Source of the DNA: Sutcliffiella horikoshii | GTDB lineage: Bacteria > Bacillota > Bacilli > Bacillales > Bacillaceae_I | NCBI RefSeq assembly: GCF_002157855.1 | Contig: NZ_CP020880.1 | Coordinates: 4,154,001 to 4,218,000, forward strand | DNA: 64,000 nucleotides | Direction: 5' to 3' | The notes under the pieces: model-generated | What the model was told of the DNA's origin: nothing | Databases searched by the model: none | Seen by the model: only the letters and a program-made list of their open reading frames with translations | Part shown: in pieces, positions 7,318-15,742 of the stretch | Numbering within the stretch: position 1 is the stretch's first letter | How the letters are laid out: every line of letters starts with the position of its first letter | Translations under genes and position numbers: made by a program

Positions 7318-8295
7318 TTACATCTTCACAATAATCTTCCCTCTTACATGCCTTCCTTGCAGCTTCTTCAGCCCTTCCACCAACTCTTCACGCGGAAGAA
7401 CCTCTGATACAAGGGATTCTAGTCGACCATCTTTCACCATACCCATAAGCTCTTCTGCCATGAAAGCCAGGTTCCCTACTGCGCGATCTTCGTCACTAGC
7501 GTGTGCAGCTCCTAGCGCCACCTCATGGATCGATGGAGACAAGGAGAATGGTTTGACCCCGGAAAGGTCTGGACCGCCTGCAATGTACGCCAGATGGCCT
7601 GAGAACGCAAGACGATCTAAATCTTCTGTTGCCACATCACGGCCGACTGTGTTTAGAATCAAATCAGCTCCTCGTCCGTTTGTTTCTTCCATAATGCGGT
7701 CTGTCACATTTTCTTCTTTGTAATCAATAGCGACATCCGCTCCGAGATTCTTTACCCAATCGTGGTTGGATTTAGATGCAGTTGTAAATACTTTCAGCCC
7801 CTGCATTTTTGCCAATTGAATCGCAAAACCTCCAACCCCACCGGCACCTGCATGAATAAGAATATTCTTCTTATGGGTAGCATTCAATTTTTGAACGACT
7901 GCTTCATATGCAGTCATTCCGGCACACAAAATGGCTGCAGCATCTTCAAAAGAAACTTCATTAGGTATATGTCCTGCTGCGCGGGCATCCACGACCGCAA
8001 GTTCTGCAAACGCACCCTTTTTGCCAAGGTTTGTGTGAACGGCTACGCGGTCGCCAGCTACAAAACCTGACACACCTTCCCCAACTGAAACCACCTCACC
8101 TGCAAGGTCCACACCGACAATATGCGGATAGCTCCATGCCGGGTTACCATTTGTAGCCACTTTATAGTCAACAGGGTTCAGTGCCACTGCTTTCACTCTT
8201 ACTAGCAGCTCGCCGTTTTCTTCTTTCGGGTCTGCAATCTCTCCCCATTCCATATAATCAAGACTGCCTGCTTCTTTTAACAACCATGCTTTCAT
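7318..8295 (-). CDS. Zinc-less MDR-family quinone oxidoreductase-like protein
   Basis: A 325-residue medium-chain dehydrogenase/reductase. The GroES-like N-terminal domain contains NPVDYK and GVDLAGEVVSVGEGV; the Rossmann domain has the nucleotide-binding motif HAGAGGVGGFAIQLAK at about residues 148-163. Structural-zinc cysteines are absent, as in the NADPH:quinone reductase/zeta-crystallin branch. Family members reduce quinones or activated alkenes with NADPH. It follows the VOC-protein gene by 18 bases in one operon, divergent from an HxlR regulator, so a role in handling reactive electrophiles or quinones is plausible but inferred. Confidence 0.85.
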   Translation of the reverse strand: MKAWLLKEAGSLDYMEWGEIADPKEENGELLVRVKAVALNPVDYKVATNGNPAWSYPHIVGVDLAGEVVSVGEGVSGFVAGDRVAVHTNLGKKGAFAELAVVDARAAGHIPNEVSFEDAAAILCAGMTAYEAVVQKLNATHKKNILIHAGAGGVGGFAIQLAKMQGLKVFTTASKSNHDWVKNLGADVAIDYKEENVTDRIMEETNGRGADLILNTVGRDVATEDLDRLAFSGHLAYIAGGPDLSGVKPFSLSPSIHEVALGAAHASDEDRAVGNLAFMAEELMGMVKDGRLESLVSEVLPREELVEGLKKLQGRHVRGKIIVKM

Positions 8296-8313
8296 AACGC
8301 TTCCCCTCCTAAA

Positions 8314-8805
8314 TTAATAAGCACCTTCTGAGTAAGTAAGTTCGTATGAATGCGAATAAATTTCTACCAAGTTACCGAATGGGTCTTCACAGTAGACCAT
8401 GCGATATGGCTTTTCTCCAGGGTAATATTCGCGGATTGGCATGCGCTGTTTGCCGCCATGCTCCACAATCTTCTCTACAAGCCCTTCTACATCTGGGTCT
8501 TGAACGCAGTAATGGAAAATGCCTGTCTTCCAGTATTCAAAGTTGTTTTCCGGCTTTTCATTTTCCGGAAATTCAAATAGTTCGATCCCAATTTTATCTC
8601 CCGTTGCAAGATGTGCGATGCGGAATTTGCCCCACCCTTTTCCGAAAACATCAGTACACATCACACCAATTGCGGAGTCATCCTCCACTACTTCAGCGGG
8701 TTCCATGATGACATACCAGCCCATCACTTCTGTATAAAACTTAACTGCCTGTTCCAAGTTTGGAACAGATAATCCTATATGTGAAAAAGTTCTTGGATAT
8801 CTCAT
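8314..8805 (-). CDS. VOC-family (glyoxalase/dioxygenase fold) protein
   Basis: A 163-residue vicinal-oxygen-chelate protein made of two beta-alpha-beta-beta-beta modules. Likely metal ligands are the His in SHIGLS near residue 9, Glu in IGIELFEF, His in GIFHYCV and Glu in NLVEIYSH. The fold covers glyoxalases, extradiol dioxygenases and resistance proteins, so the reaction is not determined. First gene of a two-gene operon with the quinone oxidoreductase-like gene, divergent from the HxlR regulator. The family and context suggest aromatic or electrophile detoxification. Confidence 0.8.
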   Translation of the reverse strand: MRYPRTFSHIGLSVPNLEQAVKFYTEVMGWYVIMEPAEVVEDDSAIGVMCTDVFGKGWGKFRIAHLATGDKIGIELFEFPENEKPENNFEYWKTGIFHYCVQDPDVEGLVEKIVEHGGKQRMPIREYYPGEKPYRMVYCEDPFGNLVEIYSHSYELTYSEGAY

Positions 8806-8870
8806 TGTTCTTCCTCCTAAAATAAAATAATTTGCTAATAATGTAATGGTAAAATATAATGCATTAATAA

Positions 8871-8886
8871 AAAAGTACGCACTTTT
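8871..8886. promoter_or_regulatory. Inverted repeat, candidate HxlR operator
   Basis: AAAAGT and ACTTTT flank ACGC (16 bases) in the divergent intergenic region 8806-8920, 35 bases before the regulator start. The position suits a repressor that controls both directions. Its assignment to this regulator is inferred. Confidence 0.5.
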
Positions 8887-8920
8887 AGGTAACTGAGCAA
8901 AAGATGAAGGGATTGTTTAT

Positions 8921-9235
8921 GTGGAACCTACCGAATTTCCTGTCAACCGTGCGCTGAATGTTATAGGTGGTAAATGGCGACCGCAAGTATATTGTGCCCT
9001 TGAAACCGGTCCTAAACGCTTCTCTGAGCTGGAAAGAGAAATTCCGGAAATTAACCGGAAAGTATTAACTGATCAGCTTCGAGAGCTTGAGCAATTAGGC
9101 ATGGTCAAAAGAACCGAATTTCCAGGGAAAGTGTTGCATGTAGAATATGAACTAACAGAAGAAGCACTCACTCTCCAGCCTACCATGAAGTCGTTGTGTA
9201 AATGGGGAACTGGGGAATGTGAGGAAGAACAGTAA
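8921..9235 (+). CDS. HxlR-family winged-helix regulator
   Basis: A 104-residue HxlR/MarR-like regulator with the family hallmark ALNVIGGKWRP at residues 11-21, then RFSELEREIPEINRKVLTDQL as the recognition region. The start is GTG, preceded by AAGGGA at good spacing; the ATG one base upstream is out of frame. Most HxlR proteins have a redox-active cysteine before PV-x-RAL; here it is phenylalanine (FPVNRAL). Cysteines remain at residue 25 and near the C-terminus. It is divergent from the VOC and oxidoreductase genes and probably represses them. Confidence 0.85.
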   Translation: MEPTEFPVNRALNVIGGKWRPQVYCALETGPKRFSELEREIPEINRKVLTDQLRELEQLGMVKRTEFPGKVLHVEYELTEEALTLQPTMKSLCKWGTGECEEEQ

Positions 9236-9236
9236 A

Positions 9237-9271
9237 AGCAGCCCAAATTAGACAATTCGGGCTGCTTTTTT
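9237..9271. terminator. Bidirectional terminator
   Basis: AGCAGCCC pairs with GGGCTGCT and has T-rich flanks on both strands. It lies between the convergent hxlR-type gene and katE and can serve both. Confidence 0.85.
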
Positions 9272-9287
9272 CCTGTTTAGGACTAAT

Positions 9288-11330
9288 TTAAATTTCTTCC
9301 CTCTCCCAATGACGATGCCCCGAAACTGCATCGACAAAGCCAGACACAAACTGGTCCACTTCATCAGTGAGCACCACACCAAGAGCTCCTGAAACCTCCA
9401 GTTTCTCCAGCCACTGCTTGCCGTCATGGGTAGCGCCAATCGGTTTAAAATGATCGTAAGCTTCCTCTACAAAATAGGTGGTCTCTCGGTCAAACTTCCT
9501 GTCGACCTCTTTGCCACCAACTACGTAAAGCGCATCAAACAAGACTGAATCACATGTAAGGAACGTATGGTCCACGTCTAGCTCGACGCCGCCACTACCC
9601 TTCACTTTTCCTAGCTTGGCACTAATTAGTTCCGGCTGCATGCCTTGCCCTTTCAGGGATTCAAGAATGGATGCTACTTCTTTACCTTGGAAGTCTTTTG
9701 AAATGATAACCCCCACTTTACGTGTGGCAGGTTTCTTCACTGTATTTTCCTGGCTGAGTGCAGGGGATGATTTTGTAACAGAAGAACCTGACCCGCTAGG
9801 CTTATCAGCACCAATAGCTTCCGCTACAGCTTCCGCAAGCTCCATGTTCACATTGGCAAACATGTTGATCACCTGTTGCCTTACGTCTTCACTTTTTACT
9901 TTTCCAAGCTCAAAGCTGAATGCCTGTTTGATATGGTCTTTTTCGGGCTTGCTCATGCTGTTCCAAAATAAAGTCGCTTGGGAAAAATGATCCTTGAAGC
10001 TTTCACTTCTCGTTCTCACTTTTCTACCTTCGACCTTTTCCTGATAATGGACATAGCCGCCTTCTGCTTCACTTGCCGGTCTTGGGGTATTGGAAGCTAA
10101 AGAGTTCTTATGATAGCTTACCGGTCCCTTATTAATCGTTTGACGGCCGTAGCCATCACGCTGATTGTTATGGAACGGGCATACCGGCCTGTTGATCGGA
10201 AGCTCGTGGAAATTAGGGCCGCCTAATCGAATAAGCTGGGTATCCGTGTAAGAAAATAAGCGCCCCTGCAATAATGGATCGTTGGAAAAATCAATGCCGG
10301 GTACGACATGCCCCGGGTGGAATGCCACCTGTTCCGTTTCGGCAAACACATTGTCAACATTGCGATTCAGTGTTAATTTTCCAATAATCTTTACAGGCAC
10401 ATCTTCTTCCGGCCAAAGTTTCGTTGGATCAAGAATATCAAAGTCGAACTTAAACTCATCCTCTTCTGCAAGAAGCTGGACACCAAATTCGTATTCCGGG
10501 TAGTCGCCATTTTCAATTGACTCCCAAAGATCGCGACGATGAAAATCTGGATCTTTTCCGTTGATTTTTTGGGCTTCGTCCCATACAAGGGAATGCGTGC
10601 CAAGCACCGGCTTCCAGTGGAATTTAACAAAGTGGGCTTTTCCTTCTTCATTTACAAAACGGAATGTATGAACGCCAAAGCCCTCCATCATGCGCAAGCT
10701 ACGAGGAATCGCGCGGTCTGACATCGCCCACATGACCATATGTGCAGACTCCTGGTTATTTGCGATAAAATCCCAAAAAGTATCATGCGCAGAAGCAGCT
10801 TGCGGCATTTCATTATGCGGTTCAGGTTTTAGTGCATGTACAAGGTCTGGGAACTTTATCGCATCCTGTATGAAAAACACCGGAATATTGTTACCAACAA
10901 GATCGTAGTTCCCCTCTTCTGTGTAAAATTTCGTTGCAAAACCGCGTGCATCACGAACAGTTTCTGCAGAACCCCTAGACCCAGCAACCGTTGAAAATCG
11001 CACAAATACTGGCGTTTTGACGGAAGTGTCCTGCAAGAATTTCGCTTTTGTATATTTTTCCATGGATTCATATAGTTCAAACTCGCCATGGGCCGCAAAT
11101 CCCCTTGCATGGACAATCCTTTCCGGGATGCGCTCATGGTCAAAATGTGTCATCTTTTCTCTGAAATGGAAGTCCTCCATCAAGGTAGGTCCGCGTTCGC
11201 CCGCTTTTAAGGAGAATTCATCCTCTGAAACCTTGACTCCTTGGTTGGTTGTCAAGGTCTTCCCTTCATCCTCTACACGGTACTGATCTAATTGGTCATG
11301 TTTGCTTTGCTCGTTCACTTTTTTACTCAA
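9288..11330 (-). CDS. katE: Large-subunit catalase (HPII type) with DJ-1-like C-terminus
   Basis: A 680-residue clade-2 catalase, close in length to Bacillus subtilis KatE. Distal His74 lies in VHARG, the distal Asn in GNNIPVFF near 147, and the heme-ligand Tyr361 in RLFSYTDTQ. After about residue 535 comes a flavodoxin/DJ-1-type domain (RKVGVIISKDF onward), diagnostic of large catalases. It breaks down hydrogen peroxide in the cytoplasm. The start is TTG at 11330 with GGAG seven bases upstream; a GTG four codons later is the alternative. A SigB-type promoter lies upstream, consistent with a general-stress catalase. Confidence 0.92.
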   Translation of the reverse strand: MSKKVNEQSKHDQLDQYRVEDEGKTLTTNQGVKVSEDEFSLKAGERGPTLMEDFHFREKMTHFDHERIPERIVHARGFAAHGEFELYESMEKYTKAKFLQDTSVKTPVFVRFSTVAGSRGSAETVRDARGFATKFYTEEGNYDLVGNNIPVFFIQDAIKFPDLVHALKPEPHNEMPQAASAHDTFWDFIANNQESAHMVMWAMSDRAIPRSLRMMEGFGVHTFRFVNEEGKAHFVKFHWKPVLGTHSLVWDEAQKINGKDPDFHRRDLWESIENGDYPEYEFGVQLLAEEDEFKFDFDILDPTKLWPEEDVPVKIIGKLTLNRNVDNVFAETEQVAFHPGHVVPGIDFSNDPLLQGRLFSYTDTQLIRLGGPNFHELPINRPVCPFHNNQRDGYGRQTINKGPVSYHKNSLASNTPRPASEAEGGYVHYQEKVEGRKVRTRSESFKDHFSQATLFWNSMSKPEKDHIKQAFSFELGKVKSEDVRQQVINMFANVNMELAEAVAEAIGADKPSGSGSSVTKSSPALSQENTVKKPATRKVGVIISKDFQGKEVASILESLKGQGMQPELISAKLGKVKGSGGVELDVDHTFLTCDSVLFDALYVVGGKEVDRKFDRETTYFVEEAYDHFKPIGATHDGKQWLEKLEVSGALGVVLTDEVDQFVSGFVDAVSGHRHWEREEI

Positions 11331-11364
11331 TTCGCCGCTCCACTCCTTAAATTAGATTATGTAA

Positions 11365-11385
11365 AAAAAAGGACATGCCTTTTTT
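11365..11385 (-). terminator. Terminator hairpin upstream of katE
   Basis: AAAAAAGG and CCTTTTTT pair around ACATG, followed by T residues on the minus strand. It most likely ends the sugar-transporter operon. It sits immediately downstream of the SigB-like promoter, so katE transcripts would begin at about the hairpin. Confidence 0.65.
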
Positions 11386-11387
11386 AC

Positions 11388-11413
11388 GTACCCTGTTAAA
11401 AAGAGGAACAAAC
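11388..11413 (-). promoter_or_regulatory. SigB-type promoter of katE
   Basis: On the minus strand GTTTGT (11408-11413), a 14-base spacer, then GGGTAC (11388-11393). The SigB consensus I know is GTTTAA, 12-14 bases, GGGTAT. Nine of twelve positions match, at the expected place ahead of a catalase whose B. subtilis relative is a SigB gene. Confidence 0.65.
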
Positions 11414-11428
11414 CACTAATCAGTCAAG

Positions 11429-12253
11429 CTATTTCACAGCACCGGCTGTCAGTCCATCCATAAATTGCTTAGATGCGACAAAGAATAAGATGATCATTGG
11501 AAGGGAGGATAAGGTCAATCCAGCAAAAAGTGTCCCCCAGTCCGCGGAATATTCCCCAAACAGGGAAAGCATGCCGACTGGAAGCGTTTTTTTCATTTCA
11601 TCGGTAATGAAAATTAAAGGGAAGAAGAAATCATTCCAAGAGGAGATGAAATTGATGATCATCACAGTCCCTAAAGCAGGCCTGATTAAAGGAATCAAGA
11701 CACTCCAAAGGATTCTAAGATCACTCGCCCCATCCATTCTGGCTGCTTCCTCCAGCTCTACCGGCATCGTCCGGAAGAATCCGGTCAATATGAGAATGGA
11801 TAATGGAATCCCTCCTGCTGTATACATAAAAATAAGAGACCAAAGCGAATTCAACAATCCAAGGTCTTTCATTAAAATAAATAATGGCACAATCCCAAGT
11901 TTGATAGGAATCATCATCCCCATCAGGAAAAAGAAGAATAAGATATTATTCCACCAAAACGTATATCTAGCAATATAGAATGCTGCCAAAGATGTGGTAA
12001 CCAATATGAGAAGCACAGAAACGACACTGACAAACACACTATTGAAAAAGTATGTACCAAATGGCACTTCCTCTAACAACCTCCTATACGTATCCAAGCT
12101 GAAGCTCTTTGGAAAAGAAAGAGGGTTCATAAAAATCTCGGCACTCGGCTTAAAGGATGACAATACCATTAATACAATGGGATACAAGCTGATTGTGGCG
12201 AATGCAAAGGCAATGATATAGTAAATTGGTCTCGTCCATAATGTCTGTTTCAC
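11429..12253 (-). CDS. Sugar ABC transporter permease (MalG/MsmG type)
   Basis: About 274 residues, six membrane helices, with the cytoplasmic EAA loop LEEAARMDGASDLRILWSVL that contacts the ATPase. The family imports oligosaccharides or amino sugars. GTG at 12253 is chosen because it follows a purine-rich GGTGGGGAAAG site ten bases after the partner permease stops; the open frame extends upstream but only through sequence overlapping the partner gene. Last gene of the operon, and no ATP-binding gene is present locally, so a shared MsmX-type ATPase probably powers it. Confidence 0.88.
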   Translation of the reverse strand: MKQTLWTRPIYYIIAFAFATISLYPIVLMVLSSFKPSAEIFMNPLSFPKSFSLDTYRRLLEEVPFGTYFFNSVFVSVVSVLLILVTTSLAAFYIARYTFWWNNILFFFFLMGMMIPIKLGIVPLFILMKDLGLLNSLWSLIFMYTAGGIPLSILILTGFFRTMPVELEEAARMDGASDLRILWSVLIPLIRPALGTVMIINFISSWNDFFFPLIFITDEMKKTLPVGMLSLFGEYSADWGTLFAGLTLSSLPMIILFFVASKQFMDGLTAGAVK

Positions 12254-12263
12254 CTTTCCCCAC

Positions 12264-13217
12264 CTACATTTCCACTTGTTTTTTCTGCATGTATTTAAGT
12301 AATAGAGCTGTACATGTTGCGATAAACAAAAATAGTACGACAGCCAGTGCTGAACCAAGTCCGACTGCTGTTGAGTCTCCAGCAGCTGAACCGCCAAATG
12401 CTAAACGATAAAAGAATACTGCCAATAAGTCTGTGGAGTAATAAGGCTCTCCTTGTGACCCTTGCATAGCATAGACAAGTTCAAATGCCTCAAAGGATTG
12501 AATAAATGTTAAAACGGTCATAATCATGATCGAAGGTACCATCAACGGCAGAATGATTTTGGTAATCACATTCGCTCCGTTTGCCCCGTCCAATTTGGCA
12601 GCTTCCACGAGCTCTTTAGGGATGGATTGTAGTCCTGCCAGAAATATCAACATCGCAAATCCGATACCAAACCAGCAGTTCACCAAAATGATGGCCATAA
12701 GTGCCGTTTTAGGGTCCCCAAGCCATGCTTTCTGTAGCGATTCCATGCCAAACTCCCCTAAGATAACGTTAAGGGCACCAAAGTTTGGATTTAATATGAG
12801 CTTCCAAAGGAAACCTACTACGATAACAGACAATAAGCGAGGTAGGAAATAAGCAATCTTTAAGAATTCCGACCCTTTGATCCTTTTGTAAATGATAAAT
12901 GCCAATACGAAAGCTATTCCGTTTTGAACAACCATCTGCACGGCAAAATAAACTACGTTATTTTTGGCTGCATTCCAGAACATGTTACTGAATGGTTGCA
13001 GGGTGAAGAGGTCGATGAAGTTTGCCAGCCCTACAAATGCCCCTCTTGTGATGCCATTCCAGTCGTAAAAGCTGTATGATAAGGCCGCTACTAGTGGATA
13101 TACGATGAAGATGCTGAAGATAAGCAGGGCGGGAATAGGGAAAAGATGGATCGCCCATCTTTTCCAGTTTCTCGTTTTCTTTTGTTTCACAATGGGTGTA
13201 TTGGTTTCGATTTGCAT
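12264..13217 (-). CDS. Sugar ABC transporter permease (MalF/MsmF type)
   Basis: 317 residues with an N-terminal helix after a basic cytosolic tail, then five further helices, and the EAA loop LVEAAKLDGANGANVITKI typical of CUT1 sugar importers. Pairs with the permease encoded 10 bases downstream; the binding lipoprotein is encoded upstream, separated by about 190 bases that contain a dispersed hairpin repeat. Substrate is unknown; the MurR/RpiR regulator and serine hydrolase in the same cluster point to a cell-wall-derived or amino sugar. Confidence 0.88.
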   Translation of the reverse strand: MQIETNTPIVKQKKTRNWKRWAIHLFPIPALLIFSIFIVYPLVAALSYSFYDWNGITRGAFVGLANFIDLFTLQPFSNMFWNAAKNNVVYFAVQMVVQNGIAFVLAFIIYKRIKGSEFLKIAYFLPRLLSVIVVGFLWKLILNPNFGALNVILGEFGMESLQKAWLGDPKTALMAIILVNCWFGIGFAMLIFLAGLQSIPKELVEAAKLDGANGANVITKIILPLMVPSIMIMTVLTFIQSFEAFELVYAMQGSQGEPYYSTDLLAVFFYRLAFGGSAAGDSTAVGLGSALAVVLFLFIATCTALLLKYMQKKQVEM

Positions 13218-13264
13218 ATTCTCCCGCCACCTTACTTGTTATTGTGCTGTTTTGCTTGAACACC

Positions 13265-13391
13265 GCTGTTGATTTCCGCAAATGGCTTCGCTTTCCGCGG
13301 GGCGACCTTGAGCCTCCTCACTTCTTTGCGGGGTCTCAACATTGCCGCTACTCCCCCGCAGGAGTCTACGCCTTTTGCTCCAATCAACAGC
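13265..13391. repeat. Dispersed long-hairpin repeat, copy A
   Basis: Bounded by GCTGTTGATT and its exact complement AATCAACAGC. The core contains CTTTCCGCGGGGCGACC, GAGCCTCCTCA, GCGGGGTCTCAAC and CTCCCCCGCAGGAGTC, shared with copies at 23767 and 30202. It lies between the binding-protein and permease genes, so it is transcribed within the operon. Confidence 0.8.
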
Positions 13392-13408
13392 TTTAAAACT
13401 ATCACTAC

Positions 13409-14686
13409 TTATTGAAACGGCTCAAACCAAGCCTCTGTGTTTTCTTGCAATGTTTTCACGACCCCGTCTACGTCTTGTTCACCGATATACATTCCTTGAA
13501 GTTCGGTTTCAATGGTTACTTTAGAAGATGGGTTCCCACCTGCAAAGTAAACAAGCATCATGTATGGTGTAGAATATTCGCTTACTGCTTTGCTAAGTTC
13601 GTTCACTAATTCATTGTCGGATTGAACGCCTGGGATAGCGCTGATCATTTTAAAGTTTGTTGTGAAAAGTTCACCAAACTCTTCTGTTGTTAAGAATTCG
13701 AGGAATTTTTTTGCTTCTTCCTTGTGCTCGGAGTTTGCGTTAATTCCGAATGAACCATCCACCCATGTTGTAAGGGTAGGCTCTCCACCAACTGCTGATG
13801 GCATTGGGAAGAAACCAAGTTCTAAGTCTGGATTCATTTCACGCAACACTTCGATTTCCCAGCTGCCTAGAGGAAACATAGCTGCTTGACCTGTGAAGAA
13901 AAGTGTACGGATATCTTCCATGCCAAGTCCTTCTGAGTTGTTAGGGAAATATTCTTTAAGATCCTCCATTACTTGAATGGATTTTACAAACTCAGGGCTT
14001 GTAAAATCCGTTTCCCCTTTCGAGATTTTTTCTACAAATTCGTTACCACCCAAGTGTGCAGGGCCAAAAATTCCGTGTGCAAGGGATAACAACCAGCCTT
14101 CTTTTGTTCCGAACGCAAGTGGTGTAACACCTTCAGATTTTAACTTTTCATTAATGGCAATAAACTCATCCCACGTTTTTGGCTCTTCAAGCCCATGTTC
14201 TTTAAAAATAGCTTTATTGTAAAATACTTGTGTTGTACTTAAGTTCAAAGGAACACCATATTGTTTGCCATCTTCTCCTCTTGATGCCTGTAATGTTTCA
14301 TCAGGAAAAGTATCTAATCCGTTTAAGCCATCAATTGGTTCTACATAGCCTGCTTTTGCCAATTCAAGACCTGGTGCATATGGACGCAGATGAATGATGT
14401 CTGGACCTTCTCCTGCTTGCAGGGAAGTGTTTAGGATTGTGTTGTACTCCGTATTTTTGGACGGTTTGAATTCCACTTCGATGTCTGGGTGTTTTTCGTT
14501 GAATGCCTCAATTACTTTTTGGTAGTTTGCTGAATCCTCTGTTCTCCAACTTCCGATAGTCAGTGTAACGCTGTCTTCGTCATTGTTGTCGCTGTTTGAT
14601 CCTCCAGATTCGTTGGAGCAAGCTGTAGAAACGATTAGCATTAGCGCCATCAAACTCAATAACCAAATTCTCCCTATACCTTTCAC
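13409..14686 (-). CDS. Sugar-binding lipoprotein of ABC transporter
   Basis: A 425-residue cluster-B extracellular solute-binding protein. The N-terminus is a signal peptide with lipobox STAC (Cys23), then a Ser/Asn/Asp linker and the binding domain (LTIGSWRTEDSANYQ, motif WDEFIAINEKL, and the MFPLGSWEI segment typical of sugar-binding proteins). It sits on the outer face of the membrane and hands ligand to the two permeases downstream. Start is GTG at 14686 after GGGGG at seven bases. The gap to the next gene may let it be made in excess. Confidence 0.9.
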   Translation of the reverse strand: MKGIGRIWLLSLMALMLIVSTACSNESGGSNSDNNDEDSVTLTIGSWRTEDSANYQKVIEAFNEKHPDIEVEFKPSKNTEYNTILNTSLQAGEGPDIIHLRPYAPGLELAKAGYVEPIDGLNGLDTFPDETLQASRGEDGKQYGVPLNLSTTQVFYNKAIFKEHGLEEPKTWDEFIAINEKLKSEGVTPLAFGTKEGWLLSLAHGIFGPAHLGGNEFVEKISKGETDFTSPEFVKSIQVMEDLKEYFPNNSEGLGMEDIRTLFFTGQAAMFPLGSWEIEVLREMNPDLELGFFPMPSAVGGEPTLTTWVDGSFGINANSEHKEEAKKFLEFLTTEEFGELFTTNFKMISAIPGVQSDNELVNELSKAVSEYSTPYMMLVYFAGGNPSSKVTIETELQGMYIGEQDVDGVVKTLQENTEAWFEPFQ

Positions 14687-14716
14687 CGAAAATCCCCCTT
14701 GTTATAAAAAGAATAT

Positions 14717-15742
14717 TTATGAATTCTCCCCTTGGATGGAGGAGTAAATCATCGAGTGCAATGTTTTCCTGATGGTTCGTATGTTGGTAGACCTGCCGTA
14801 ATGAACGGCATTGGTAAGAAATGCAACAATTAGTTCATTCTGTGGGTCGACCCACACACTGGTGCCGGTAAACCCTGTATGGCCGAATGAACCTTTTGGC
14901 CAATTTTGTCCGCATGACAACGGGTCCCCTTCCCGGTTCCATACTTCAAATCCAAGTCCTCGGTTGGATTGCTTATGGAGGGTTGCCAGTCGCATCAGGT
15001 CTGGTGGGATGACATCCTGTTCCTCTGGATATAAAAAGTGCTCAGCGAACTTGGCAATATCTTTGGCAGTGGAAAATAACCCGGCACTGCCGCTCACCCC
15101 TCCCAGGTGTAAAGCTTTTTCATCATGAACTTCTCCTTGTATGTAGCGAGTTCCAAATTTTTCCGTCGAAGCAGAAAACGCTTTCATATTTGAGGTGGGG
15201 TTATAGCCAGTATTTTGTAATCCCCAGGGTGTAAAAATATGTTCCTTCGTAAAGGTATCCAGTGGCTGACCAGTAATTTTTTCAATGATTTTCCCTAATA
15301 GAATCATCCCCAAATCACTATAAGCAACGGATATCCCCGGATCCTGCCGAAGCTCCGTCTGATAAATTCCCTCCATCACATCCCTTTGCCCATCCCTTGC
15401 CACATACGGAAGATCTGGCGGCAATCCGGAGCGGTGAGTGAGCAGGTCCTCCACCTTCACTTTTTTATGTCTGAAATCAGGCAAATAATGCTGCACTTGC
15501 TTTTCAAGGTGCAAATCTCCTTTGCTCACCAACAAAAGACTTGCAGGAAGAGTCGCCACCACTTTGGTCAAGGAGGCAACATCAAATAAAGTATTTTCCT
15601 TTACTGGATAGTTCTTCTCATCCGCCCCTATAAAGCTACCAACGGCTTTGCAACACTGTATTTGCTTTTTCTTGGTTACATAAAGGACCGCTCCCGGCAG
15701 CTCCTTGTTTTCTATTAAGCTATTAATATAATTTTCATACAT
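14717..15742 (-). CDS. Serine hydrolase (class C beta-lactamase fold)
   Basis: A 341-residue penicillin-binding-protein-fold serine hydrolase. Catalytic motifs: SLTK (Ser-x-x-Lys, about residues 57-60), the Tyr motif YSD (about 142-144) and HTGFTG near the C-terminus in place of KTG. No signal peptide is visible, so it is probably cytoplasmic, unlike secreted beta-lactamases. The start overlaps the end of the regulator gene by eight bases. In B. subtilis a related protein (YbbE) is encoded in the MurNAc recycling operon with MurR; a muropeptide or amide/ester substrate is inferred. Confidence 0.8.
   Translation of the reverse strand: MYENYINSLIENKELPGAVLYVTKKKQIQCCKAVGSFIGADEKNYPVKENTLFDVASLTKVVATLPASLLLVSKGDLHLEKQVQHYLPDFRHKKVKVEDLLTHRSGLPPDLPYVARDGQRDVMEGIYQTELRQDPGISVAYSDLGMILLGKIIEKITGQPLDTFTKEHIFTPWGLQNTGYNPTSNMKAFSASTEKFGTRYIQGEVHDEKALHLGGVSGSAGLFSTAKDIAKFAEHFLYPEEQDVIPPDLMRLATLHKQSNRGLGFEVWNREGDPLSCGQNWPKGSFGHTGFTGTSVWVDPQNELIVAFLTNAVHYGRSTNIRTIRKTLHSMIYSSIQGENS

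Noticed and set aside
6966-7334. 122-codon plus-strand frame across the CGGGCGA array
   Set aside because: Composition follows the repeat, no ribosome site, and it runs into the antisense of the oxidoreductase gene.
13196-13524. Plus-strand frames through repeat copy A
   Set aside because: They arise from the GC-rich repeat and antisense of the binding-protein gene; no coding signal.
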